This document shows, piece after piece, positions 1-8,523 of a DNA stretch of 64,000 bases. Position 1 is the stretch's first letter. Every line of letters begins with the position of its first letter. Both the position numbers and the translations under genes were made by a program. Origin of the DNA: Parabacteroides sp. PM6-13. GTDB taxonomy: Bacteria > Bacteroidota > Bacteroidia > Bacteroidales > Tannerellaceae. The notes under the pieces are model-generated. The model worked only from the letters and a program-made list of their open reading frames with translations. It had not been told where the DNA came from and ran no database searches. Where the stretch lies: contig NZ_JARXWF010000005.1 of assembly GCF_029892605.1 (NCBI RefSeq), positions 207,136-271,135 on the forward strand. The letters are read 5' to 3'.

Positions 1-911
1 CCGAAGAGGACTTCCAAGGCATTGTATTGAAAGGCATCGATGCGGATTACGACTGGACCTTCTTCCGCGAAAACCTGCAAGAGGGAGAGGTAATCACGCT
101 GGATCCGGAAAAGAATTCGACAGATGCCGTTATCTCACGCACACTGGCCGATATGGTTGGTCTGAAGGTAGGCGACAGGTTTCATTCCTATTTTGTGCAG
201 GAGGATGTGCGGGCGCGGCAGTTTACTGTTACAGGTATTTATGATACCGGCTTTCTGGATTACGACAAGCTGTTTGTCTTGGTCGATATCCGGCAGGTGC
301 GCCGCTTGAACGGATGGGATTCCGACCAGGTAAGCGGTATCGAATTGCAGATCGACGACTACGAACGCCTCGATGAAATAGCCGAAAATGTCTATTTCGA
401 GATGGCGGAGAAGCAGGATCGGGACGGGAATGTGTTCTATACCCGTTCGGCCAAAGAGTTAAACCCAGCCATCTTCGGTTGGCTGGAGGTGTTGGATATC
501 AATGTGGTTGTTATTCTTATCCTGATGGTTCTGGTCTCTGGGTTTACGATGATCTCCGGTTTATTGGTGCTTATCCTTGAGCGCACCAATATGATCGGCA
601 TCCTAAAAGCGATGGGGCAAGACAACCGAAGTATCCGCAAGGTATTCCTTTATATTTCAGCTTTTATCATTGGCAAAGGCATGCTCTGGGGCAATGTGAT
701 CGGGTTAGTGATCTGTTTCCTGCAGGCGCAGTTCGGTTTGATACCGCTCGACCCGGCTACCTACTACCTGGACGCCGTGCCTATCGACCTAAGTCTCGGG
801 GCGCTTCTACTCTTGAATATCGGCACACTGCTTGCCACCCTATTGATGCTCTTAGGTCCTTCTTACCTAATCACTAAAATCGAACCGGCCAAGACCATTC
901 GTTTTGAATGA
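1..911 (+). CDS. ABC transporter permease, FtsX/LolE type (3' part)
   Basis: The reading frame is open to the left edge (in phase from base 3), so the gene is cut by the window; TTG at 27 is not its start. The visible 303 codons hold a MacB-like periplasmic region (to about codon 165) and then three or four hydrophobic segments in an FtsX-type domain. The stretch with ILERTNMIGILKAMG is the typical cytoplasmic loop that couples to the ATPase, and the end (KIEPAKTIRFE) is the usual FtsX/LolE tail. The family extracts lipoproteins or other substrates from the inner membrane with an ATPase partner. That partner would lie to the left. The gene converges on the S9 peptidase gene, with 29 bases between the stops. 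Confidence 0.85.
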   Translation, partial: EEDFQGIVLKGIDADYDWTFFRENLQEGEVITLDPEKNSTDAVISRTLADMVGLKVGDRFHSYFVQEDVRARQFTVTGIYDTGFLDYDKLFVLVDIRQVRRLNGWDSDQVSGIELQIDDYERLDEIAENVYFEMAEKQDRDGNVFYTRSAKELNPAIFGWLEVLDINVVVILILMVLVSGFTMISGLLVLILERTNMIGILKAMGQDNRSIRKVFLYISAFIIGKGMLWGNVIGLVICFLQAQFGLIPLDPATYYLDAVPIDLSLGALLLLNIGTLLATLLMLLGPSYLITKIEPAKTIRFE

Positions 912-940
912 TCCCGGCCGGCTTATATCTCTTTTTTATC

Positions 941-3421
941 TTACAGATTCTTCGGCGGATAGAGCGCATCCCACCATTCGGGCTGGTCTTTTAGCCATTT
1001 ATAGAACCAGGCGTAGATGCTGTTGTTCCAACGGATGCGTTTGTCGTAATCGTGGATCTGATGGTCTTGTTTGTCGACCAACACCATAGCGGTCGGCTTT
1101 CCTAAGAGTTTCAAAGCAGTAAACATCTGAATACTCTCGCCGACGGGCACATTGGTATCGCTGGCTCCATGCAGGAAGAGGATCGGCGTATTCACCTTAT
1201 CGGCATGAAAGAGCGGGCTTTGCTCCACATAAATATCACGGGCATTCCAGGGATATCGGTTGGCCGTAGCCTGCGCGCTATAGGAATAACCCCAGTAGCC
1301 TTCGCCCCAATAGCTGGTGATATCACTGATACCTGCATGCGACATAGCGGCCGCGAATATATCTGTTTTCGTTTGCAGCAACATAGTCATAAAGCCTCCG
1401 TAGGAAGCACCCATACAACCGATCTTCTCCCGGTTGACAAACGAGTGATCGTCGCAGAATTTCTTCGTTCCTTCGATAATATCATCCGCCGTTTGTATGC
1501 CCCAGGTATTGACGTGGCGGGCAGAGAATTCCTGACCGAACCCGGTGGCTCCGCTGGGCTGAACGATGTAAACGATAAAGCCTAAGCCGGCATATACATG
1601 CGACGCGTAACGGCTTTCCATCACGCGTGCCGTAGGCGTAGTGCCGCCGTAATAATTAACGATCATCGGATATTTCTTGTTCGCGTCGAAGTTGGGTGGC
1701 AGGTAATAACGTCCGTATATCGTATCACCCTGGGCATTCGTAAAGTTCCAGTCCTGAACTTCTCCCAGACGAATATCTTTCAGGATCTCCTTGGAGAGAT
1801 CTTCCAATAATGTCGTTTTGTTTTTCTTCATGTCGCGCACATACAAACGTTGTGAATTGGAAGCACTCAATCCGTAATAGAGCAGCGCCGGAGATGTCTT
1901 AGCCAGCGAAAAGTTACTAACCACATCCTCTTCGGCCGCAACCGTCCGGAAGATTCCTTTGGCAGGATCGAGGGTATACAGACGCACCCAGTCACGGTCT
2001 TTGCCCATGATATACACCAGGTTGTCGAAGCTGTTCCAGACCGCCTGATCGATCGAAGGATCGAACTCTTTGGTCAATGGCTTGATTTCGGCGTTCGACA
2101 GGTTGTAAAGAAACAACTGCGCATCACCCATATTGGCAGTCTGTCCCGGTGCCACGTTGAGGCCAATGCCATTGAATGCCTCCGGCGAACCAGCGATAAG
2201 CAGTTGTTTTCCATCGGGAGCATATTGCGCACGACTGACAAACCCCGCCGATTTCAGGATCGTATCCGTTTCAAACGTCTCAAGATCCATCCGGTAGAGC
2301 GAGGCACGGGTGAAGGGACGCTCGGTGAGGAACGGCTCCCGCGTAGAGAAAAGCAGGAACCTGCCGTCGGGCGAGATATCGTTGATGCTCGTAGTCAGGT
2401 AACCATAGGTGAGCCGTTGCATCAATCCGGTAGCCAGGTCATACTTATGAATAAAAGAACGCGTGCGCCAACCCGGTTGACGGTCGTCGGGCACCAATAC
2501 TTCGTAAATGTCTTTCCGCTCTTCCGGTCCCTCTTCAGCGATGGAGAACAACAGAAAGTCCTCTGTCGGTGCGAAGCGGAAGCTGCCTTCCGGCAGGTTG
2601 TTAGTCAGGATATTCTCTTTCAGATTGATCGGGTCAAAGATGACAAGCTCCCGTCCTTCGATGCCCTGGCGGGTAAAATAGAGCTGATCACCCCGCGGCA
2701 TCCATTGAAGGTTGCGCTGATCGGCCGAAAGGAGAATGCGCCCGGTAGCCTGTTCTACTAACTGACGGTAGCTGGTTTGCCGTCCGCCCGGATAGGTAAC
2801 GGAATAATTAACCAAATAATATTTACCGCTTGGAGAGAGCGTAGCCGATTGAATGCGCTTTCCGTCGAACACATCGCCAAGTGTGTAGGTGCGTTCGGAT
2901 GCTGTCGTGGTCGTTATCTCGGCCGACTGTTCGGTCTCGTAAGATACCTTCAGTCTGTTTTCGGCAGCTCCTTTCGACAGGTATTTGATCACTACCTCAT
3001 AGGTGCGAGGCTCTAAGGTGAGGGAGAGCTTTTTGGCACTCCCCTTTTGCAGTTTATTGTCGACATAGATCTCCACCTCGTCGGCCCCATCAATCACGAG
3101 GGATCCCGTACAATAGCGATCGCTCGCCAGGTAGAAAGAGAGTAGATGGAGCGCGTAATCATAAGACGAGCCCGGCAGGGCGATGCCTTCGTCTGCAGCA
3201 GTCAACACTTGGCCGTTCGTGCGCAACAGGGAAAAAGAGAGCGGGCTGTTCAACAGCTCTTTCTCAGAATACTTTTTGTTCTGTACATTCGCACTATCAC
3301 CGATGAAAGGCGTTTTCACCTCGTAAGGCCCGGCATAGTTGAACTGTTGGATAGAAATAGGCGCTGCCCATAGCGTGCCGCATAGGAACAGAGCGCATAA
3401 AGCGATTAAGTTTTTTTTCAT
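941..3421 (-). CDS. Exported S9 family serine peptidase (prolyl oligopeptidase/DPP type)
   Basis: 826 residues. A signal peptide covers about residues 1-19 (MKKNLIALCALFLCGTLWAA). An N-terminal jelly-roll-like region (about 20-165) is followed by a beta-propeller region (about 180-560) and an alpha/beta-hydrolase domain. The nucleophile motif GASYGGF places Ser at 673, the acid is Asp 755 (HGASDTNVP), and the base is His 787 or 790 (KQDHQIHDY). Family members cut di- or oligopeptides from peptide N-termini, or act as oligopeptidases, in the periplasm. The N-terminal jelly-roll is an extra beyond the minimal S9 architecture. The gene is monocistronic, with a TACCTTTG box 30 bases upstream. The exact specificity (DPP-IV, DPP-V or acylaminoacyl) cannot be read from the sequence. 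Confidence 0.9.
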   Translation of the reverse strand: MKKNLIALCALFLCGTLWAAPISIQQFNYAGPYEVKTPFIGDSANVQNKKYSEKELLNSPLSFSLLRTNGQVLTAADEGIALPGSSYDYALHLLSFYLASDRYCTGSLVIDGADEVEIYVDNKLQKGSAKKLSLTLEPRTYEVVIKYLSKGAAENRLKVSYETEQSAEITTTTASERTYTLGDVFDGKRIQSATLSPSGKYYLVNYSVTYPGGRQTSYRQLVEQATGRILLSADQRNLQWMPRGDQLYFTRQGIEGRELVIFDPINLKENILTNNLPEGSFRFAPTEDFLLFSIAEEGPEERKDIYEVLVPDDRQPGWRTRSFIHKYDLATGLMQRLTYGYLTTSINDISPDGRFLLFSTREPFLTERPFTRASLYRMDLETFETDTILKSAGFVSRAQYAPDGKQLLIAGSPEAFNGIGLNVAPGQTANMGDAQLFLYNLSNAEIKPLTKEFDPSIDQAVWNSFDNLVYIMGKDRDWVRLYTLDPAKGIFRTVAAEEDVVSNFSLAKTSPALLYYGLSASNSQRLYVRDMKKNKTTLLEDLSKEILKDIRLGEVQDWNFTNAQGDTIYGRYYLPPNFDANKKYPMIVNYYGGTTPTARVMESRYASHVYAGLGFIVYIVQPSGATGFGQEFSARHVNTWGIQTADDIIEGTKKFCDDHSFVNREKIGCMGASYGGFMTMLLQTKTDIFAAAMSHAGISDITSYWGEGYWGYSYSAQATANRYPWNARDIYVEQSPLFHADKVNTPILFLHGASDTNVPVGESIQMFTALKLLGKPTAMVLVDKQDHQIHDYDKRIRWNNSIYAWFYKWLKDQPEWWDALYPPKNL

Positions 3422-3450
3422 AATGTCTATACTATTAGTATGTAATAAGG

Positions 3451-3458
3451 CAAAGGTA
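3451..3458 (-). promoter_or_regulatory. -7 box (TACCTTTG) of the S9 peptidase gene
   Basis: The minus strand reads TACCTTTG, an exact match to the Bacteroidota -7 consensus TAnnTTTG, 30 bases before the ATG at 3421. No well-spaced -33 TTTG is visible; the nearest is 28 bases upstream. Confidence 0.5.
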
Positions 3459-3704
3459 GTGTTTTTTTTAGGATAGAACAGGTTGACAAATTTTTCATAA
3501 TTCCTTTTCGATTTGGCTTTTCATTGTCTTTACCGAAATATTCTTTCCACATGGAGTTGAATGGATTGGCAATAAAAGAGGAAAGAGGGTCTGTCCAAAT
3601 ATAAAAATGTACAGCCCCACCTTTCCTTGCTTCACGAATAAAACCGGATGACCTATTGTTTTTTCTCTGCCGTCGCAGCTAAAATTCATAAAGCCTTTTA
3701 TAGG

Positions 3705-5324
3705 TTAATAACCATGATTCTGAGTTAATTTGGCATTCAGGTTAAGAATCGAGTTGTCTATCGCAAAGACTGTTTTAAAGGACTCTGTTGCCGGACGATC
3801 GCTAATCGCTTTATTGAATAATCCAAAGCGAATCAAATCCTGACGACGCCATCCTTCCCATGCCAGTTCCAACAGGCGTTCATCCAGAATGTTTTGTAGC
3901 GTAGCTTCACGCTCCGGTGCTCCGGCTCTATTACGCACTCGATTCAGTTCATCACTGCCGTTGCCCCCGTTTCTTACTTTTGCCTCTGCTTTCATCAGCA
4001 ACACATCGGCATAACGGAACAACACATAATCATTGTTTTGTAGCACACCTTCCTGTTGTGCGTTGGTATCCATTTCATATTTTTTCATGCGAGCGCCACC
4101 TGTTTTCAAGTAGGTGTCACTTGTTGAATAGCTTAACTTTACCTGTGTAGGGAAGTATTCCAGATCGACACCGGCATCCGAGTTGATAATCGGCTCTCCA
4201 TTGGGTCCATACACTTTCCCGTAGTGGTAATTGAAGTCGAAACGAGGATCTTGGTTACCTGTTCCGTAACCGAACACTGTGACGGCCTCCTTCGTAGCAC
4301 TGGCTCCGTTCCAGCCTCCCAGATTATACGCTCCCGCATGATCGTAATGGCGTGAACGGATCAGGTAATAGATTCGGTTTTTATATAGGGTCGGATCCAT
4401 GGGGATGGTATAAATATTCTCGCGGGAGTTTTCGTTTTTGATGGCAAAGTTATTGGAATAACTATTTTCCAGATCATATCCCAGTGCCGCAATCTTATCG
4501 CAATAGAAAACGGTTGCATCCCATGCGTTCATGTTGGTTCCAGGGAATGTGATGTTTTTCCCATCCGTACGATTATTCTCCCACCAGCTATCCGAGGAGT
4601 AAACCTCTGCATTCAGCGCTAATTTAGCTAAGAGGAAATAGGCTACCGGTTGAGTCATACGTCCATAGTATTCTCCTTCTAGGTTACTATGTGTTGTATT
4701 TAAGTTTTCAACCGATTCCTGTAGTTCTTTCACAACAAAAGCGAACACCTCTGAGCGTGACGATTGTGCCACATCGCTGATCTGTATGTCAGGATCAATC
4801 ACCAATGGAACACGGGCAAACATATCCAACAGATAATAATAATACATCGCACGAAAAGCGCGTGCTTCCGAATGATACGCTACGAAATAATCTTCCTCCG
4901 GATTTTCGGCTATATAGCCTTCCAATTTGCTGATAGATTGATTGGCAATACCGATCACTTTGTAGATGTAGTTCCATGAATCGCGCAACAGAGCATTATT
5001 TGTTCCCCAGTTGTGGGTAAACAGATCTCTCCAGAGTCCGCCATCATCCCAGTCACCACCACGGGTAGGTAGGATCGCTTCATCCGAAGAGAAGGTGTTT
5101 AGGTCGTAGATACCCCGGTCGCCACCTCCTAATCCGCTGTTGCCATCCCAGTTACCCACATAGGTGTATAAACTGGCTACCGTATTGAGATACACCAATG
5201 CCGGGCTTTTGAAAGCCTCTTCTTCCGACATCTGATCTTTTGGGTTTTCATCCAGAAAACCAGAACATCCTTGCAGGCAATATGCTGCCAATGCGATCAT
5301 TATATATAATGTTTTCTTTTTCAT
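3705..5324 (-). CDS. SusD/RagB-family glycan-binding outer-membrane lipoprotein
   Basis: 539 residues. A lipoprotein signal (LQGC, Cys 20) is followed by the acidic export-type stretch seen in surface lipoproteins of this phylum. The TPR-like SusD fold shows in the conserved stretches AYHSEARAFRAMYYYYLLDMF, YFLLAKLALNAEVY and the C-terminal block with ERLLELAWEGWRRQDLIRFG. SusD forms the lid over the SusC barrel and binds the oligosaccharide. The gene lies 13 bases downstream of its susC and is co-transcribed. With the GH97 enzyme in the same locus, the ligand is probably a malto-oligosaccharide or another alpha-glucan (inference). Confidence 0.93.
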   Translation of the reverse strand: MKKKTLYIMIALAAYCLQGCSGFLDENPKDQMSEEEAFKSPALVYLNTVASLYTYVGNWDGNSGLGGGDRGIYDLNTFSSDEAILPTRGGDWDDGGLWRDLFTHNWGTNNALLRDSWNYIYKVIGIANQSISKLEGYIAENPEEDYFVAYHSEARAFRAMYYYYLLDMFARVPLVIDPDIQISDVAQSSRSEVFAFVVKELQESVENLNTTHSNLEGEYYGRMTQPVAYFLLAKLALNAEVYSSDSWWENNRTDGKNITFPGTNMNAWDATVFYCDKIAALGYDLENSYSNNFAIKNENSRENIYTIPMDPTLYKNRIYYLIRSRHYDHAGAYNLGGWNGASATKEAVTVFGYGTGNQDPRFDFNYHYGKVYGPNGEPIINSDAGVDLEYFPTQVKLSYSTSDTYLKTGGARMKKYEMDTNAQQEGVLQNNDYVLFRYADVLLMKAEAKVRNGGNGSDELNRVRNRAGAPEREATLQNILDERLLELAWEGWRRQDLIRFGLFNKAISDRPATESFKTVFAIDNSILNLNAKLTQNHGY

Positions 5325-5337
5325 CTTTGTTATTTAT

Positions 5338-8328
5338 TTAGAAGTTAACACTCAAACCGATAGAGAACGTTCTGGAAAGCGGATAGAAGCGTTTATCATC
5401 CACTCCCAGGTTATCATTCACTTCCGCGCTATTGATCATTGGAGATAACCCTGAATAATTGGTGAATGTATAGAGGTTGTTAACCGAAGCGCTGATACGT
5501 AGCGAGTTCATCCAGTCTATATTCTTTGTATTCAGCGTATAACCGATACTCAGGTAATCAATATGCAGGTAGTCTCCTTTTTCCAACCAATAATCGGTTA
5601 CGGTCTGGTCTTTGATGTTTTTCTCAGGAGCCTCTTTCAGTACATTATAGGTAGGAAACTGAACCATATTCATATAGGTCAGCGAGGTACCGTTGTAAAT
5701 CTTATGACCAAACGCTCCGTTCAATTGTGTCTGCAAATCCCAGTTTTTGTAACGGAAGTTAATATTTCCAGCCACATAGAACTTCGGCATGGCTTGTCCG
5801 GCGATATAGCGGTCTTTGCCATCGGAAAGGTCGATTCCTTCTTCTCCATCAATATCCAGAATATGGTATTTATACGATTGCGATGCTTCATCGAAGATCA
5901 ATCCATCGCATTTAGGCAAATAGAATACACCTAAGGGTTGCCCTACCATCTGATACGTTATCTGGTTGTTGCCTCCGATAAAACCGGCACCATTCATCCC
6001 TGCCAGATTCATATATTGCTTAGCCGAGAGTTCCTGATCCATATAGGTTCCATTCAATGAAATCAACTCATTTTTCTGGTAAGAGACATTGGCTGAAAGT
6101 GTTAATTGCATATCGTTGGTCTGCAACGGAATACCCGTAAGAGAGACTTCCAGACCGTTGTTTTTCATTTCTCCCAAGTTCGCCAACAAGGTAGGATACA
6201 CGAATGGAGGAACGGGCACATCATAGTTATAAAGCAAATCAGATGTTTTCGACATATAATAGTCGACAGTCGCCGTCAGCCGATCGTCGAAGAATCCCAT
6301 ATCCAAGCCCACGTCAAACATCCGTTTCACCTCCCAGCGCAAATCCGGGTTGGCATTGCGGTTGAATCCGTAAGTCACTGCCGGGGCGCCGTTGACGGTG
6401 GTTGTTCCGCTCGGTCCCATCAGCGAGAGTGAATTGTAGGCAGCGATCGCATCCTGATTACCGGTCAGACCGTAGCCTGCTCGCAGTTTCATCTGGCTGA
6501 TCTTGCCCTGAGATATATTTTTCAGAAAATCCTCCTGTGCGATGTCCCACGCCAATGATCCGGAGGGGAAGAAGCCCCATTTATTGTTCGCTCCAAGTTT
6601 GGATGAGCCATCGGCACGCAAATTGATGGTTGCGATATATTTGTTGGCAAAGACATAATTGAAACGTCCCATATAGGAGAGTAGTTGATACTCATTCCAA
6701 TAGGATCCCACATCGCCATATTTCACGTTTGCTCCCGCACCCAGGTTATTGTATCCGAAGAAATCGGTATCAAACCCGCGAGCCGTGGCATTGAATCCGC
6801 TGCGTGTATATTTTTGTGCTTCAACTAATCCCAAAGCATCAATATAGTGTTGACCAAATGTTTTTTTGTAATTCAGCATCAGGTTACCCATCAGGTCAGA
6901 GTTTTTATGGTCGATACGACTCGCTTCCCCTTTGTCGCCTTGCCCGGCTTTGATCGTGGTCGGGATGTATTTCTGATTTTCTTTTACGCTGAACGTGTAG
7001 GAACCGAAACCGCTCAATTTCAGATCGGGGGTGATGCTCCAGGTCAGCTTCGCATGTGCATTGATGTTGGCAAAAGATTCACGGTCGTTGATCTGCAAAC
7101 GTCCCATTGGATTGTGGATTTCATTGGCATTCAGATCTTCCGGCCATATGCCGTCGCTATCCGGCGTGGTGGCAAATGTTGGGTTGTGAGACGCTGCCGA
7201 ATAGAATGTTTTCTGATAATCGTTCACATAGCGTTTGTCTATTTTAGAACCAAACATACCGACTTCCATCAGGAGTTTGTTGTTGAACATCATCTGGCTG
7301 GCATCCATTTTTAGGGTATAGTTACGCATTTCACTATTCTGGATAATACCCTCTTGGTCAATCACTCCCAAAGAAACTCGGTAATTGGAATAGTCGGTGC
7401 TTCCGCCGCCAAAAGAGATCCGGTGATTCTGTGTGAATCCGGTACGCTGCATCTCTTCCAGGAAGTTGGAACTATGTCCTTTATCGAGGAAATTCATGCC
7501 GGTCGCTGCCGCACGGTATTGATCCGCACTTAGCATTTCCAGGTTCTTATAAACGCTCTCTACGCCAAAAGTACCATCGTAGCTGAAGTCTTTTACGCCC
7601 GATTTGCCTTTCGTTGTATTGACCACAATGACCCCACTGGCACCCCTTGAGCCATACTGCGCTGTTTCCGAAGCGTCTTTCAATACCGTAAAGCTCTCGA
7701 TATCACCGGGGGCTAACGAGTTGAGGATGGCCATATCCGCAAATACGCCATCTACAATAACCAGTGGATTGTTCCCTCCGGAAAGCGATGTTGTGCCACG
7801 TACGCGGATTGTACTCCCGGCAGCCGGGTCTCCCCCGCTTTTGGAAATATTAACCCCTGCCACTTTACCTTTCATTGCCTGGAGCGGATTGAGCACGACC
7901 CCCACATTCATATCTTCTTTACCAACCTTGGCAACTGAACCCGAAATGGTGCGTTGACTACCGGTCGCATATCCTACGACAATTACATCGTCCAGCAATT
8001 GCGTATCTTCCAATAAAGTAATGTTGATCGTCGTTCGGTTCTGAACAGAGATGGTCTGTGTGGAATAACCAACATAAGAGATGATAATTGTACTGTTGGC
8101 AGGCACATGCAGGGAGTATTCCCCGTCGTAGTTCGTTACTGTTCCGATCGTTGTGTTTTCCTGAAGGATACTGGCACCGATGATCGGCTCCCCATCCTTA
8201 TCTATCACCCGTCCGTTGACGGTGATATGCTGTGCGAACGCACCCAGCGATAAGAACATTCCTATTATAATAAACAGGAGTTGGTGTGATAAGCCTTTTG
8301 GCTTTTGGTCTTCTTTCATCTGCATCAA
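5338..8328 (-). CDS. SusC/RagA-family TonB-dependent transporter (no STN domain)
   Basis: 996 residues. A signal sequence (cleavage near GAFAQ) leads into a carboxypeptidase-regulatory-like domain (VNGRVIDKDGEPIIGAS..., about 33-110). The plug domain (about 115-240) contains the SusC signature with IRVRGTTSLSGGNNPLVIVDG and a block around LKDASETAQYGSRGASG. The rest is a 22-strand beta-barrel ending in an aromatic strand (FSIGLSVNF). It imports oligosaccharides through the outer membrane with TonB energy. There is no STN (FecA-type signalling) domain, unlike the other two SusC proteins in this window, which fits control by the adjacent SusR-like regulator instead of an ECF sigma/FecR pair. 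The start could also be the Met at residue 4. Confidence 0.93.
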   Translation of the reverse strand: MMQMKEDQKPKGLSHQLLFIIIGMFLSLGAFAQHITVNGRVIDKDGEPIIGASILQENTTIGTVTNYDGEYSLHVPANSTIIISYVGYSTQTISVQNRTTINITLLEDTQLLDDVIVVGYATGSQRTISGSVAKVGKEDMNVGVVLNPLQAMKGKVAGVNISKSGGDPAAGSTIRVRGTTSLSGGNNPLVIVDGVFADMAILNSLAPGDIESFTVLKDASETAQYGSRGASGVIVVNTTKGKSGVKDFSYDGTFGVESVYKNLEMLSADQYRAAATGMNFLDKGHSSNFLEEMQRTGFTQNHRISFGGGSTDYSNYRVSLGVIDQEGIIQNSEMRNYTLKMDASQMMFNNKLLMEVGMFGSKIDKRYVNDYQKTFYSAASHNPTFATTPDSDGIWPEDLNANEIHNPMGRLQINDRESFANINAHAKLTWSITPDLKLSGFGSYTFSVKENQKYIPTTIKAGQGDKGEASRIDHKNSDLMGNLMLNYKKTFGQHYIDALGLVEAQKYTRSGFNATARGFDTDFFGYNNLGAGANVKYGDVGSYWNEYQLLSYMGRFNYVFANKYIATINLRADGSSKLGANNKWGFFPSGSLAWDIAQEDFLKNISQGKISQMKLRAGYGLTGNQDAIAAYNSLSLMGPSGTTTVNGAPAVTYGFNRNANPDLRWEVKRMFDVGLDMGFFDDRLTATVDYYMSKTSDLLYNYDVPVPPFVYPTLLANLGEMKNNGLEVSLTGIPLQTNDMQLTLSANVSYQKNELISLNGTYMDQELSAKQYMNLAGMNGAGFIGGNNQITYQMVGQPLGVFYLPKCDGLIFDEASQSYKYHILDIDGEEGIDLSDGKDRYIAGQAMPKFYVAGNINFRYKNWDLQTQLNGAFGHKIYNGTSLTYMNMVQFPTYNVLKEAPEKNIKDQTVTDYWLEKGDYLHIDYLSIGYTLNTKNIDWMNSLRISASVNNLYTFTNYSGLSPMINSAEVNDNLGVDDKRFYPLSRTFSIGLSVNF

Positions 8329-8387
8329 ATTAAAAAGTTAATATAAGTTTACGCTTCTCTATTTTAGTTCTTTTTATAAAGCATAGG

Positions 8388-8395
8388 CAAATTTA
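8388..8395 (-). promoter_or_regulatory. -7 box (TAAATTTG) of the susCD promoter
   Basis: The minus strand reads TAAATTTG (consensus TAnnTTTG), 59 bases before the susC ATG. No CAA/CAAA (-33 on the minus strand) occurs 18-21 bases further upstream. The operator-like direct repeat at 8424-8440 begins where a -33 element would be expected to end, so the promoter looks activator-dependent. Confidence 0.5.
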
Positions 8396-8422
8396 TCACA
8401 TGAAGGAATGGATCCTTTTCAT

Positions 8423-8446
8423 GTATAGCTAAAATATAGTGGATTG
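8423..8446 (-). promoter_or_regulatory. Putative activator operator upstream of susC: TATAG direct repeat, 11-bp period
   Basis: The plus strand reads TATAG at 8424-8428 and again at 8435-8439, one helical turn apart. The 24-bp block matches the block at 12630-12653 upstream of the GH97 gene at 20 of 24 bases. In both places 28 bases separate the -7 box from the first half-site. Binding by the DUF6377/SusR-like protein encoded between the two targets is inference. Confidence 0.6.
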
Positions 8447-8523
8447 AACAGAAACATTAAAGGTTTTCTGCTGATTATAAAGCGATTGTCGTTTTATGTA
8501 GTGTAAAGAAAAGTAGTGCTTAA

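Noticed and set aside
3495..3689. 64-codon minus-strand frame between susD and the S9 peptidase gene.
   Set aside because: No domain or signal of coding use is visible; the region is AT-rich with the composition of spacer DNA, and no start region supports it.
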